A stretch of DNA of 9,994 nt from Pseudomonadota bacterium (GCA_023422975.1 JAFAGF010000140.1:1-9994); one strand, 5' to 3'; counted from the stretch's first letter, positions 1-7,267 are shown. Made by a program: numbers and translations. The notes: generated by a model from the sequence alone, not told the origin.

Positions 1-224
1 TCAAACACCATGTAGGCCGTCATCAGCTTGGTCAGCGATGCGGGCTCTACCGGCGCGTCCACATCCTTGGAGGCCAGCACTTGGTTGGCGGTAACGTCCA
101 CCAGCATATAGGTGTGCGCCGCAATCTCCGGGGGTTGCAGCTGTGCGATTTGGGCGTTCGCCCACAGGGGTGCCAGGGCAGCGGTCAATGCCAGCGTGCG
201 CAAGTTCTTCAAAACAGGCTTCAT
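1..224 (-). CDS. D-alanyl-D-alanine carboxypeptidase (PBP5/6 family), N-terminal part only
   Basis: The gene starts at ATG 224-222 and runs off the left edge, leaving 74 residues. Residues 1-24 form a signal peptide: a basic N-terminus (MKPVLKNLR), a hydrophobic core, and a probable cleavage after ANA. The mature part begins with the family pattern HTYMLVDVTANQVLASKDVD, followed by PASLTKLMTAY. S63 and K66 of the SxxK motif are the acyl-enzyme serine and its general base. Enzymes of this family (peptidase S11, DacA/DacC) sit in the periplasm, usually anchored to the inner membrane, and trim the terminal D-Ala from peptidoglycan pentapeptides. The SxN and KTG motifs lie outside the window, so activity cannot be confirmed. 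It is the last visible gene of the minus-strand run, but 181 bp containing a repeat separate it from the hydrolase gene upstream. It therefore probably has its own promoter. Ribosome binding is weak (GAG about 10 bases before the ATG). Confidence 0.9.
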   Translation of the reverse strand, partial: MKPVLKNLRTLALTAALAPLWANAQIAQLQPPEIAAHTYMLVDVTANQVLASKDVDAPVEPASLTKLMTAYMVF

Positions 225-290
225 GAGCAACTCGGTTGGTCTACAAAATTTCAGTCGGTACAGCCCGCAGGCCCGCTGAGCGTGGTGGAA

Positions 291-404
291 AACCGCTTGC
301 GGCCTTGCAAACGAAGGTTTGCAACGCAGACGTGGTGCAACGCCGGAGCAGTACCGAGGTACAACAAGGCAAGGCAACGACACACAGAGGCTGCGCGAGC
401 GGTT
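291..404. repeat. 114-bp intergenic element with inverted-repeat ends and two internal hairpins
   Basis: The 7-bp ends AACCGCT (291-297) and AGCGGTT (398-404) are perfect inverted repeats. The similarity continues inwards with a 2-base gap to about 14-16 bp. Inside are an 8-bp stem with a 4-base loop (TTGCAAAC, 305-312; GTTTGCAA, 317-324) and a compact GTACC/GGTAC palindrome (351-362). The element begins one base after the stop codon of the hydrolase gene (TAA at 408-406 on the minus strand) and fills most of the gap to the carboxypeptidase gene. No convincing gene is seen in it. I read it as a small dispersed non-autonomous repeat. Related sequences seem familiar to me from Comamonadaceae intergenic regions, but that is recollection and was not checked. 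No target-site duplication is obvious. Confidence 0.5.
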
Positions 405-405
405 C

Positions 406-1044
406 TTACAAGTGGGTGGCCGTCAGGTGGCGGGCCACCAGTCCTTTGAGCAAAGGCAATTGTCCGTGGAAGAAATGACCGCCATCGGGCACAACTGTTA
501 CAGGCAGTATCTGCGGGCGCGCCCAATCCATCACGGACTGCAAGGGCACGGTGTCATCCGCTTCGCCGTGCAGCACCAAGGTGCGGTCATGCGCAGCGGT
601 GGGCACGGGTGCGGGGTCAAAACGGCTGGCTGCCGTGCCCACCAGCACCACCTTGTCCACGCGCTCCTCGTCCCACAGCGCCTGCAGCACATGCGTGGTC
701 ACAAAAGCGCCAAACGAAAAACCCGCCAATGCCACCGTCCCCGTGGGCGCGACCTGGCGCACCACTTCAAGCATGTCCTGGGCTTCGCCGCGCCCCGCAT
801 CGTGTTCGCCCTGGCTGGCACCGACACCGCGAAAGTTAAAGCGCACCACTTCCCAGCCGGTTTGCACAAAAGCGCGTGCCAAGGTTTGCACCACTTTGTT
901 GTCCATGGTGCCACCAAACAGCGGATGGGGATGGGCAATCACTGCCACGCCTTTGGCCTCGCCCGCAGGGCGATCGCGCAGGGCTTCGATGAGGCCGGCT
1001 GCGCCGGTGAGGGTGAATCGTTCGGTTTGAGCGTTCAATTGCAA
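406..1044 (-). CDS. Small alpha/beta hydrolase (COG2945-type, dienelactone-hydrolase-like)
   Basis: This is a 212-residue cytosolic alpha/beta-hydrolase fold protein. Visible landmarks are the HPHPLFGGTMDNKVV segment (residues 38-52), the strand and turn VRFNFRGVGASQGEHD, and the nucleophile elbow G-F-S-F-G with S110. The acid D163 lies in HGEADDTVPL, and H190 in the C-terminal GGHFFHG. The length and the HPHP...GGTMDNK signature fit the short esterase-like family COG2945. The substrate is unknown. The start is unusual: the reading frame opens at TTG (1044-1042), and a second TTG at 1038-1036 is better placed, 9 bases after an AGG. No in-frame ATG or GTG occurs before the conserved region. 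The first candidate ATG upstream (ATG AAA TAG) is closed by a stop at once. A palindromic repeat lies directly upstream. The gene ends one base before the 114-bp element. Confidence 0.85.
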   Translation of the reverse strand: MQLNAQTERFTLTGAAGLIEALRDRPAGEAKGVAVIAHPHPLFGGTMDNKVVQTLARAFVQTGWEVVRFNFRGVGASQGEHDAGRGEAQDMLEVVRQVAPTGTVALAGFSFGAFVTTHVLQALWDEERVDKVVLVGTAASRFDPAPVPTAAHDRTLVLHGEADDTVPLQSVMDWARPQILPVTVVPDGGHFFHGQLPLLKGLVARHLTATHL

Positions 1045-1055
1045 CTACCTATTTC

Positions 1056-1093
1056 ATAGCTATTAGCGCTTGTCAGATAAGCACTAGCAGCCA
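1056..1093. repeat. Palindromic repeat, copy A
   Basis: A 38-bp imperfect palindrome: left arm 1059-1071 (GCTATTAGCGCTT), loop 1072-1078, right arm 1079-1091 (AAGCACTAGCAGC). It matches copy B at 4366-4403 at 30 of 38 positions in the same orientation. Four differences lie in the loop. The four in the arms all keep pairing in the plus-strand fold. It sits between the ferredoxin and hydrolase genes and ends 12-18 bp before the hydrolase start. It resembles the short palindromes often seen between genes in Comamonadaceae (recollection, not checked). Confidence 0.75.
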
Positions 1094-1125
1094 AAAACAC
1101 TTGTAATGTGGGGTGGGAGTCTGTT

Positions 1126-1470
1126 TCAGCGCCCAAGTTCCGGTGGCACCAGCAAACGCTCGACCACCTCGCCGTTTTTGAGGTGCGACTCCACGATCTC
1201 GTCAATGTCCGCGGTGTCCACAAAGGTGTACCACGTGCCTTCCGGGTAGACCACCGCCACGGGGCCGGCGGCGCAGCGATCCAGGCAGCCGGCCTTGTTC
1301 ACGCGCACTTGGCCCTTGCCCGCCAAGCCCGCATCTTTGACAGCGCGCTTGCAATGGTCAAAACCCTCTTTGGCACCGTGCAGGTGGCAGCAGTCTTCCC
1401 CATTAGGGCGCTCATTCAGGCAAAAAAAGATATGGCGGCTGTAGTAGCCGGTGGGGGTGTTATCACTCAT
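1126..1470 (-). CDS. Thioredoxin-like [2Fe-2S] ferredoxin (COG3411 type)
   Basis: This 114-residue soluble protein carries the hallmarks of the thioredoxin-fold ferredoxins: HIFFCLNER near the N-terminus (C17), C27-C28 about ten residues on, then GCLDRCAAGPVAVVYPEGTWY with C62 and C66. C17, C28, C62 and C66 form the expected C-x10-C ... C-x3-C set of cluster ligands. C40 is extra. The conserved tail GPVAVVYPEGTWYTFVDTADIDEIVESHL is typical. The family transfers electrons at low potential, but the partner here is unknown. It begins 12 bp after the stop of the VanZ-like gene, so it is probably co-transcribed with it and with hemJ. The ATG at 1470-1468 is the only sensible start. An electron carrier in an operon headed by a haem-biosynthesis oxidase is suggestive, but no more than that. 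Confidence 0.92.
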   Translation of the reverse strand: MSDNTPTGYYSRHIFFCLNERPNGEDCCHLHGAKEGFDHCKRAVKDAGLAGKGQVRVNKAGCLDRCAAGPVAVVYPEGTWYTFVDTADIDEIVESHLKNGEVVERLLVPPELGR

Positions 1471-1482
1471 GGTGCAAACATT

Positions 1483-2580
1483 CTAGGATTGGGACTGGCG
1501 CTGGGTCAGGCGCAGCGCCACATACGCAAGCACGGCATAGGGCCAGACCCAGCCCAGCCACTGGCCCAGCCCGTAAAAACGCATGAAACGCCCTTGCTCC
1601 CACGACTGCAGCGTGTCGGCAAAGTACGGGTTCAGCGGTGCCTGGTTCAGCCAGTTGAGCTGCCACATCAGCACCAGTATCAGCAGCACTGCGCACCAGC
1701 GACGCGGCACGGGCAAGGCACAGGCCGCCAGCAAGATGGCCGCCATCACACCCGCTTGCGTGGGCAAGGTCAGCCAGTCCCAGGCATAACCCGGGCCATA
1801 CGCCATGGCCGAGGACAGCCCGGTCGCCGCCAAGCCCGCCAGCATGACTGCCGCCGCAAACACGGCGCGGCGGCCTTTGTGCACGATCAGCATATAGCCC
1901 AGCAAACAGGGGGCCAGCAGCCCTAGCATGACGCACAGCATCTCGGCACTGGGCATCAGCGGCACCAGTGGCTCTTCCCGCAAAGGCAACCAGTCCATGA
2001 AGGGCGTGCCTTCCAGCCAGGTGTCCAGCGTTTTGTCTAAGCGCTCCAGCACCTGTCCCAGCCCAAAAGGCAGCACCAGCGGAAACAGCAGTGACACTGG
2101 CCACAGGCCAATCAGCACCAGGCCGCCATGCGGCTGCTGGCCAAACCAGCGTTCGCGAAACACGCTCCAGCGCGCCAGCAGGCCCCACCATTCCAGCGTC
2201 CAGGCCAGCAGTGCGCCCAGCAACACGCCCACCGCATTGAGCACAAAGTCCATGTTCGACGGCACCCGCCGCGGCAGGTAAATCTGCAAGAACTCCATGC
2301 ACAGCGACAGGGCTGCACCACACAACCAGGCCGCAGGAATGGCCCAGCCGCGCCAGCCGCTGCGCACACCGCCCAGCGCCAGCAAAAAGCCCAGCGGGGC
2401 ATAGCCCAGCACATTAATATTGACGTCAAACCACGTCCAGTAGGGCGGTGGCAGCGGCGCTGTCACAAACACCCACGGCGCAATGCCTTGCGCACGCCAC
2501 CCCTCAAAGGGGAACAGGCTCGCAAAAACAATCAGTGCGGTGTACAGCATGGCCAGCGGCCATGCCGAGGTTTTGAACAC
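1483..2580 (-). CDS. VanZ-family integral membrane protein
   Basis: A 365-residue, strongly hydrophobic protein. The first ~130 residues show the VanZ-like pattern: FPFEGW after the first membrane helix, then FDVNINVLGYAPLGFLLAL (D52, N54, N56), a helix ending MEFLQIYLPRRVPSNMD (E96, Q99, R104, D111), and LNAVG (N115). The C-terminal ~200 residues add several more helices (near 150-175, 210-232, 238-262, 275-312, 338-358), longer than a minimal VanZ domain. VanZ proteins are linked to teicoplanin resistance in enterococci, but for the many proteobacterial homologues no function is established and none is assigned here. The start is GTG at 2580-2578, preceded by AAGGGGG at a good distance; the ATG ten codons in is an alternative. 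The 38-bp gap from hemJ suggests co-transcription. Confidence 0.85.
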   Translation of the reverse strand: MFKTSAWPLAMLYTALIVFASLFPFEGWRAQGIAPWVFVTAPLPPPYWTWFDVNINVLGYAPLGFLLALGGVRSGWRGWAIPAAWLCGAALSLCMEFLQIYLPRRVPSNMDFVLNAVGVLLGALLAWTLEWWGLLARWSVFRERWFGQQPHGGLVLIGLWPVSLLFPLVLPFGLGQVLERLDKTLDTWLEGTPFMDWLPLREEPLVPLMPSAEMLCVMLGLLAPCLLGYMLIVHKGRRAVFAAAVMLAGLAATGLSSAMAYGPGYAWDWLTLPTQAGVMAAILLAACALPVPRRWCAVLLILVLMWQLNWLNQAPLNPYFADTLQSWEQGRFMRFYGLGQWLGWVWPYAVLAYVALRLTQRQSQS

Positions 2581-2618
2581 AGGCAGCCCCCTTCAGCTTG
2601 GGCCCACGCGGTGGAAAA

Positions 2619-3035
2619 TTAGAACGGCTTGACCACCACCAAGATCACGATGACCATGAGCAGCAGCACCGGCAGCTCGTTGTACCAGCGGAACCAACGG
2701 TGGCTGCGCTGGCAGGCGTTGGCCTTCAACTGGCGCAGCAGCACGGCGCAGCTGTAGTGGTAGCCGATGACTGCCAGCACCAGCACCAGCTTGGCATGCA
2801 GCCAGCCGCCTGCGAAACCCCAGCCCAGCCACAACCAAAGACCCAGCCCCAGCGCAGGGACGGCCAAGATGGTCGTAAAGCGCAGCAGGCGCTGCGACAT
2901 GCCGATCAAACGCTCGCGCTCCGCCACAGAACCGGGCGTCACCATGGCCAGATTCACGAAAATGCGCGGCAGATAGAACAGACCAGCAAACCAGCTGGCC
3001 ACGAAGACGATATGAAAAGCTTTGACCCACAACAT
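2619..3035 (-). CDS. hemJ: Protoporphyrinogen IX oxidase HemJ (CopD-like membrane protein)
   Basis: The 138-residue protein starts at ATG 3035-3033 (MLWVKAFHIVFVASWFAGLF), the usual N-terminus for this family. A longer frame reaching 3083 adds a Cys-rich piece that overlaps the terminator and is not believed. There are four membrane helices (about 5-25, 52-72, 80-100, 119-135). Residues expected for HemJ include H8 in the first helix, K82 in LHAKLVLVL, the YLPRIFVNLAM motif, and RWYNELPVLLL near the end. HemJ is the oxygen-independent-type membrane enzyme that oxidises protoporphyrinogen IX to protoporphyrin IX, the penultimate step of haem synthesis, in bacteria lacking HemG or HemY. Its divergent neighbour hemB makes porphobilinogen in the same pathway, which strengthens the call. 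No clear ribosome-binding site precedes the ATG, and an intrinsic terminator lies only about 30 bp upstream in the same direction. Confidence 0.9.
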   Translation of the reverse strand: MLWVKAFHIVFVASWFAGLFYLPRIFVNLAMVTPGSVAERERLIGMSQRLLRFTTILAVPALGLGLWLWLGWGFAGGWLHAKLVLVLAVIGYHYSCAVLLRQLKANACQRSHRWFRWYNELPVLLLMVIVILVVVKPF

Positions 3036-3064
3036 GGGCACAGTGTAAGGCGCAGGGCCTCGGC

Positions 3065-3093
3065 AAAAAAAAGCCCGGCACATGCCGGGCTTT
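3065..3093 (-). terminator. Intrinsic terminator pointing towards hemJ
   Basis: On the minus strand a perfect GC-rich stem (3073-3080 with 3083-3090, extendable by three A-T pairs) is followed by eight T (3072-3065). On the plus strand it is followed only by TTTG, so it acts mainly on minus-strand transcripts. No annotated gene ends here: the nearest minus-strand start is hemJ, about 30 bp further on. It must end either a short RNA made from the hemB-hemJ gap or a regulated leader of hemJ. Confidence 0.85.
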
Positions 3094-4303
<1,210 letters not shown>

Positions 4304-4324
4304 GCTTTCGCGTTCCCCGCACCA

Positions 4325-4348
4325 GGCAGCCGCAGGGCTGCCTTTTTT
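4325..4348 (+). terminator. Intrinsic terminator of hemB
   Basis: A perfect 7-bp stem GGCAGCC (4325-4331) / GGCTGCC (4336-4342) with loop GCAG is followed by six T (4343-4348). It lies 21 bp after the hemB stop codon. Confidence 0.92.
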
Positions 4349-4365
4349 GTGCGCACTTTGTTTTG

Positions 4366-4403
4366 ATAGCTACCAGCGCTTACCTGACAAGCACTGGCAG
4401 TCA
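4366..4403. repeat. Palindromic repeat, copy B
   Basis: Second copy of the 38-bp palindrome, in the same orientation as copy A at 1056-1093. Left arm 4369-4381 (GCTACCAGCGCTT), loop 4382-4388, right arm 4389-4401 (AAGCACTGGCAGT). Relative to copy A, a T-A pair becomes C-G (both arms changed), a T.G wobble becomes C-G, and a G-C becomes a G.T wobble, so all arm differences keep pairing on the plus strand. It lies between the hemB terminator and the CorA-family gene, ending 17 bp before that gene's ATG. Confidence 0.75.
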
Positions 4404-4420
4404 TTTTGAGCATTACCGCC

Positions 4421-5581
4421 ATGCGCCTGCTGCTGATTCAGCCTGCCACCAAACACGTGCAAGACCTGGGCGTCTGGCCCGCCGACACGGCGACCGCCCC
4501 CGTGGTGCCCCCCGCACCGGCCAAAGGCAGTTTTTACTGGCTCTCGTGCGAGCGCGCTGAGCTGGAGAGCCAGCTGCCCGCCGTGCAAAGCCTGTTGCTG
4601 CAGCTGTGCGGCACGCCGCTGCTGGATTTGCACATCTCTGACCTGTTCAACGCCCAGATTCCGTCCACCTTCGACTACACCTCGGACTACGACGTGATGC
4701 TGTTTCGCCGCCTGGAGGGTGCGCCGGCCGCACCACCACCAGCACCCACCGCGCGCAGCTGGCGCCACCAGGCCCCCACCCCTGCCAGCCTGCAGAACCT
4801 AGACACGGCGCCCGTAGGCTTTGCGGTCTTTGATGAGCTGCTGTTCAGTGTGCACCCCACCGGCTGCCTGGTGCGCGCCCAGCACCTGCAACGCCTGCTG
4901 GCCCCCAGCACCGCCCCGGAAAAACGCAGCACGGCCAACAGCCGCCTGCCCGCCAGCAGCGCCGATTTGATGCTGCGCCAGCTCGATCAAATGGTGGACG
5001 GCTACCTGAACCTGCGCCGCGACATGGCCAAGCGCATTGACCAGTGGCAACTGGCGCTGCTAGACCCCAACAGCCGCTTTACCGATTGGGGCCAGGTGCT
5101 GCAGGCGCGGCTGGCGCTGCACCAGCTGGATGAAATCTGCGAAGACCAGCGCGCTGCCGTGCAGGACTGGATCGACACGCTGGAGGCATGGCCCGAAGAA
5201 AGCAGCAAGACCGAGCGCAAGGCGCTGGAGCTGCTGCGCGTGCGCTCGCGCGATGTGCTGGAGCACATTGAGCGCGTCATTCACCACGTGCACCGCATGG
5301 AGCAAAGTGCCGAGGCCGCCGTGCAGATGCACTTCTCGGCCCAGAGCAACCGCGCCAACGACATCATGCGCACGCTCACCACGCTCACCGCCATCTTTTT
5401 GCCGCTGAACCTGATTGCTGCCGTGTTCGGCATGAACTTTGATGTGCTGCCGCTGGTGCACAAGGAAGACGGTTTTTGGTGGGCCATGGGCGCCATGGCG
5501 CTGATTGGCATCGCCTTGCTGGTCTTCTTCTTGCGCCGCCGCTACATTGAGCGCGAAAGCCTGCTGGGTGAAAACACCTGA
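4421..5581 (+). CDS. CorA-family divalent metal ion transporter
   Basis: A 386-residue protein counted from ATG 4421; an in-frame TTG at 4406 would add five residues but has no ribosome-binding site. The order is CorA-like: an N-terminal cytoplasmic alpha/beta domain, then a long helical stalk (about residues 180-305), then two C-terminal membrane helices. The signature GMN (residues 337-339, in AVFGMNFD) follows helix 1 (TLTAIFLPLNLIAAVF). After the short periplasmic loop comes helix 2 (about 355-372), then basic RRRYIERE. CorA proteins form pentameric channels for Mg2+, sometimes Co2+ or Ni2+; the related ZntB moves Zn2+. The substrate cannot be decided from sequence. The loop after GMN (VLPLVHKEDGFWW) lacks the common PE..GY form. 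An Ala/Pro-rich insertion around residues 101-120 is probably a flexible linker. No strong ribosome-binding site is seen before the ATG. Confidence 0.9.
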   Translation: MRLLLIQPATKHVQDLGVWPADTATAPVVPPAPAKGSFYWLSCERAELESQLPAVQSLLLQLCGTPLLDLHISDLFNAQIPSTFDYTSDYDVMLFRRLEGAPAAPPPAPTARSWRHQAPTPASLQNLDTAPVGFAVFDELLFSVHPTGCLVRAQHLQRLLAPSTAPEKRSTANSRLPASSADLMLRQLDQMVDGYLNLRRDMAKRIDQWQLALLDPNSRFTDWGQVLQARLALHQLDEICEDQRAAVQDWIDTLEAWPEESSKTERKALELLRVRSRDVLEHIERVIHHVHRMEQSAEAAVQMHFSAQSNRANDIMRTLTTLTAIFLPLNLIAAVFGMNFDVLPLVHKEDGFWWAMGAMALIGIALLVFFLRRRYIERESLLGENT

Positions 5582-5598
5582 TCACAGCGCACACCCAC

Positions 5599-5692
5599 AA
5601 AAAAAAGAGCTGCTTGCGCCGATGTAACCTTGCTTTCCACATAAAAACATATTGGAAGCAAGCAATCACCAACGCTGACAGCTCTCTTTTTT
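5599..5692. repeat. Long nested inverted repeat, probable bidirectional terminator
   Basis: An outer pair GAGCTG (5607-5612) / CAGCTC (5679-5684) is flanked by eight A on the left (5599-5606) and TCTTTTTT on the right (5685-5692). Inside is CTTGCTTTCC (5629-5638) / GGAAGCAAG (5654-5662), a 9-bp stem with one bulged T and an AT-rich loop (5639-5653). A few pairs between the two stems also match. It lies between the convergent CorA-family and dienelactone hydrolase genes, and T-tracts follow the structure on both strands, so two-way termination is plausible. At about 94 bp it is much longer than a normal terminator; a small palindromic mobile repeat or a structured RNA are alternatives. Confidence 0.6.
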
Positions 5693-5710
5693 AAATGCTG
5701 CAACCCGCCA

Positions 5711-6403
5711 TCAACCCAGGTGCTGGTCAAAAAAGGCCAGCGTGCGGTCTTTGGCCTGAATGGCGCTGATCTGGTCAAAGCTGGCGCGCTGGTCGCAGTT
5801 GAAGCCGTGGTCGGCCTCATACACGTGCACCTGAACCTCGGGGTGCAGCGCGCTGAAGGCCATCACGCTCTCGATGGAGATGTGCGCATCTCGCGCGCCA
5901 AAGTGCGCCAGCACCGGCACCAGGGGGGTACGCAGCACCTCGGGCTCCACCGTCATGCCGCCGCCGTAATAGCAGACCGCAGCGCCCAGCTCGTCCACCA
6001 GATTGGCTGCGCGCCACGTCAGCAGCCCGCCCCAGCAAAAGCCCACCATGCCCACCTTCTGCCCGCCCACGCGTTGCTGCGCCCACTGTGCAGCGGCGCG
6101 CACATCTTGCAGCACGCCTTCATCGGGCAAGGCCTCGGCAGCGGCTTTGAGCGCCTTGCCCCGGTCCATGCTGATGGCGTCATAACCCAGCTGCACATCA
6201 AAATCCAGCCGCGTAAACAGCGCCGGGGCAATTGCCAGAAAACCGCGTGCAGCCATGCGATCGGTCACGTTGCGGATGTGGGCATTGACGCCAAAAATCT
6301 CCTGCGCCACCACCAACGCCCCCCGCACCGGCCCATCGGGTTCGGCCACCCATGCGGGAATTTCCGTGCCATCTGCTGCCGTTAGCTGTACAAACTGACC
6401 CAT
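5711..6403 (-). CDS. Dienelactone hydrolase family protein
   Basis: A 230-residue cytosolic alpha/beta hydrolase. Start chosen at ATG 6403-6401 because AGGAG stands eight bases upstream and the homology begins there (MGQFVQLTAADGTEIPAWVAEP). A longer in-frame extension to 6610 overlaps the divergent neighbour and is rejected. The cysteine nucleophile C123 lies in GFCWGG, D172 in GARDAHI and H199 in EADHGFNC. E36 in AQEIFGVN matches the glutamate that regulates the cysteine in Pseudomonas dienelactone hydrolase, and positions agree almost residue for residue with that enzyme's C123/D171/H202 triad. The classical enzyme opens dienelactone in chlorocatechol breakdown. No other catechol-pathway gene is nearby, so the natural substrate here may be a different lactone or ester. 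It converges on the CorA-family gene and diverges from the marC-family gene. Confidence 0.92.
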   Translation of the reverse strand: MGQFVQLTAADGTEIPAWVAEPDGPVRGALVVAQEIFGVNAHIRNVTDRMAARGFLAIAPALFTRLDFDVQLGYDAISMDRGKALKAAAEALPDEGVLQDVRAAAQWAQQRVGGQKVGMVGFCWGGLLTWRAANLVDELGAAVCYYGGGMTVEPEVLRTPLVPVLAHFGARDAHISIESVMAFSALHPEVQVHVYEADHGFNCDQRASFDQISAIQAKDRTLAFFDQHLG

Positions 6404-6542
6404 GCTGCTTGCTCCTGATTGTTTTGTTGCGATGCGCTGCCCACCCGCTGACAAGGCTCTATAGACTTCGTCCATTACGCAGGCGACTTTAAGCAATCTG
6501 CGTTCCACTTCCATCCTTATTTTTTGCAGGCTTAGACTCCTC
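6404..6542. promoter_or_regulatory. Divergent promoter region of the dienelactone hydrolase and marC-family genes
   Basis: These 139 bp lie between two divergent start codons and must carry the promoters of both genes. A TATAGA box read on the minus strand (6463-6458) is a possible -10 for the hydrolase gene, but no good -35 is found at the right distance. For the marC side only an AT-rich patch (about 6515-6526) stands out. No palindromic operator is evident. Confidence 0.3.
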
Positions 6543-7175
6543 ATGGATTTGAAACCGCTCATCACCCTGGTCGCCATCGTCAATCCGCTGGCCATCGTGC
6601 CGTTTTTCATCCACTACACCGAGGGGTTTGATACCGCCCAGCGCGCCCAAACCATTCGCACCGCTGCTTTCAGCGCCTTTGTGGTGATTGCGGCCTGTGC
6701 GCTTATCGGTCTGCAGGTGCTGGACTTCTTCAACATCTCGCTGCAAAGCTTTCAGGTGGGGGGCGGGCTGCTGCTGCTCATCAGCGCCATGAACATGCTC
6801 AACGCACGCCCAGCCGAAGACCGCCGCCATGAAGACACGCTGGAGGCCGGTGCCGAAAAAGCCGCCATGGGCAACAGCATTGCCGTGGTGCCGCTCACCA
6901 TCCCACTGCTGACCGGGCCTGCCGCCATGTCCACCGTGGTCATTTATGCCGACCAGGCCGCCACGTTTTGGCAGCACCTGGCGCTGGTCGGCTATGGCGT
7001 GGTGGTCGCCGCGGCAGTGTGGTTCAGCTTCTCACTGGCCGAGCCGATTGCCCGCGTACTGGGCAAGACCGGGATCAACGTGATGACGCGCTTGATGGGA
7101 CTGATTCTGGCCGCCCTGGCGGTCGAGGTGATGGCCGGCGGGCTGATGAAAATCTTCCCCGCGCTAGCGGGCTAA
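6543..7175 (+). CDS. MarC-family integral membrane protein (UPF0056)
   Basis: A 210-residue membrane protein with about six hydrophobic helices (roughly 5-25, 38-58, 66-85, 110-130, 140-162, 180-203). The opening LVAIVNPLAIVPFFIHYTEGF and the repeat-like second half SIAVVPLTIPLLTGPAAMSTVVI, with its conserved P-L-x-x-P-L-L-x-G-P, are the two signatures of the MarC family. The central loop (about 86-108, with REDRRHEDTLE-like charge) is cytoplasmic or periplasmic linker. MarC was named for its place next to the mar locus in E. coli, but it was later shown not to be needed for multiple antibiotic resistance, and the transported substrate, if any, is unknown. The start ATG has no clear ribosome-binding site, but the homology starts within a few residues of it. 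It is monocistronic, ending at a bidirectional terminator. Confidence 0.9.
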   Translation: MDLKPLITLVAIVNPLAIVPFFIHYTEGFDTAQRAQTIRTAAFSAFVVIAACALIGLQVLDFFNISLQSFQVGGGLLLLISAMNMLNARPAEDRRHEDTLEAGAEKAAMGNSIAVVPLTIPLLTGPAAMSTVVIYADQAATFWQHLALVGYGVVVAAAVWFSFSLAEPIARVLGKTGINVMTRLMGLILAALAVEVMAGGLMKIFPALAG

Positions 7176-7198
7176 AACCGCGCAGTGTCATCACTCAT

Positions 7199-7232
7199 AA
7201 AAAAAGACCGCAGTTGCCGCTGCGGTCTTTTT
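7199..7232. terminator. Bidirectional terminator between the marC-family and hemerythrin genes
   Basis: A perfect stem GACCGCAG (7206-7213) / CTGCGGTC (7220-7227) with a 6-base loop has seven A on the left and five T on the right, giving T-tracts on both strands. It separates convergent genes. A second GC hairpin without a T-tract (7242-7257) lies on the hemerythrin side. Confidence 0.92.
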
Positions 7233-7267
7233 GTTTGGGGCGCAGCCGGGAGGCTGCTGCGTATGAC

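Noticed and set aside
225..526. Small minus-strand protein spanning the 114-bp element (frame 251-526)
   Set aside because: It overlaps the end of the hydrolase gene in another frame and reads through the hairpins. It is most simply a chance frame in a repeat.
319..1059. Long plus-strand reading frame of 246 codons
   Set aside because: Antisense to the alpha/beta hydrolase, which has catalytic motifs and fits the gene order. The plus-strand product is His/Gln/Arg-rich, as expected for a shadow in GC-rich DNA, and crosses two repeats.
1108..1926. Plus-strand reading frame of 272 codons
   Set aside because: Antisense to the ferredoxin and VanZ-like genes, no recognisable domain, low-complexity Gln/His/Arg composition.
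3036..3083. N-terminal extension of HemJ
   Set aside because: The extra 16 residues are encoded partly by the terminator hairpin, and family members begin at the MLWVKAFH methionine.
6404..6610. N-terminal extension of the dienelactone hydrolase
   Set aside because: The 69 extra codons overlap the divergent marC-family gene, and a good ribosome-binding site stands before the internal ATG at 6403.
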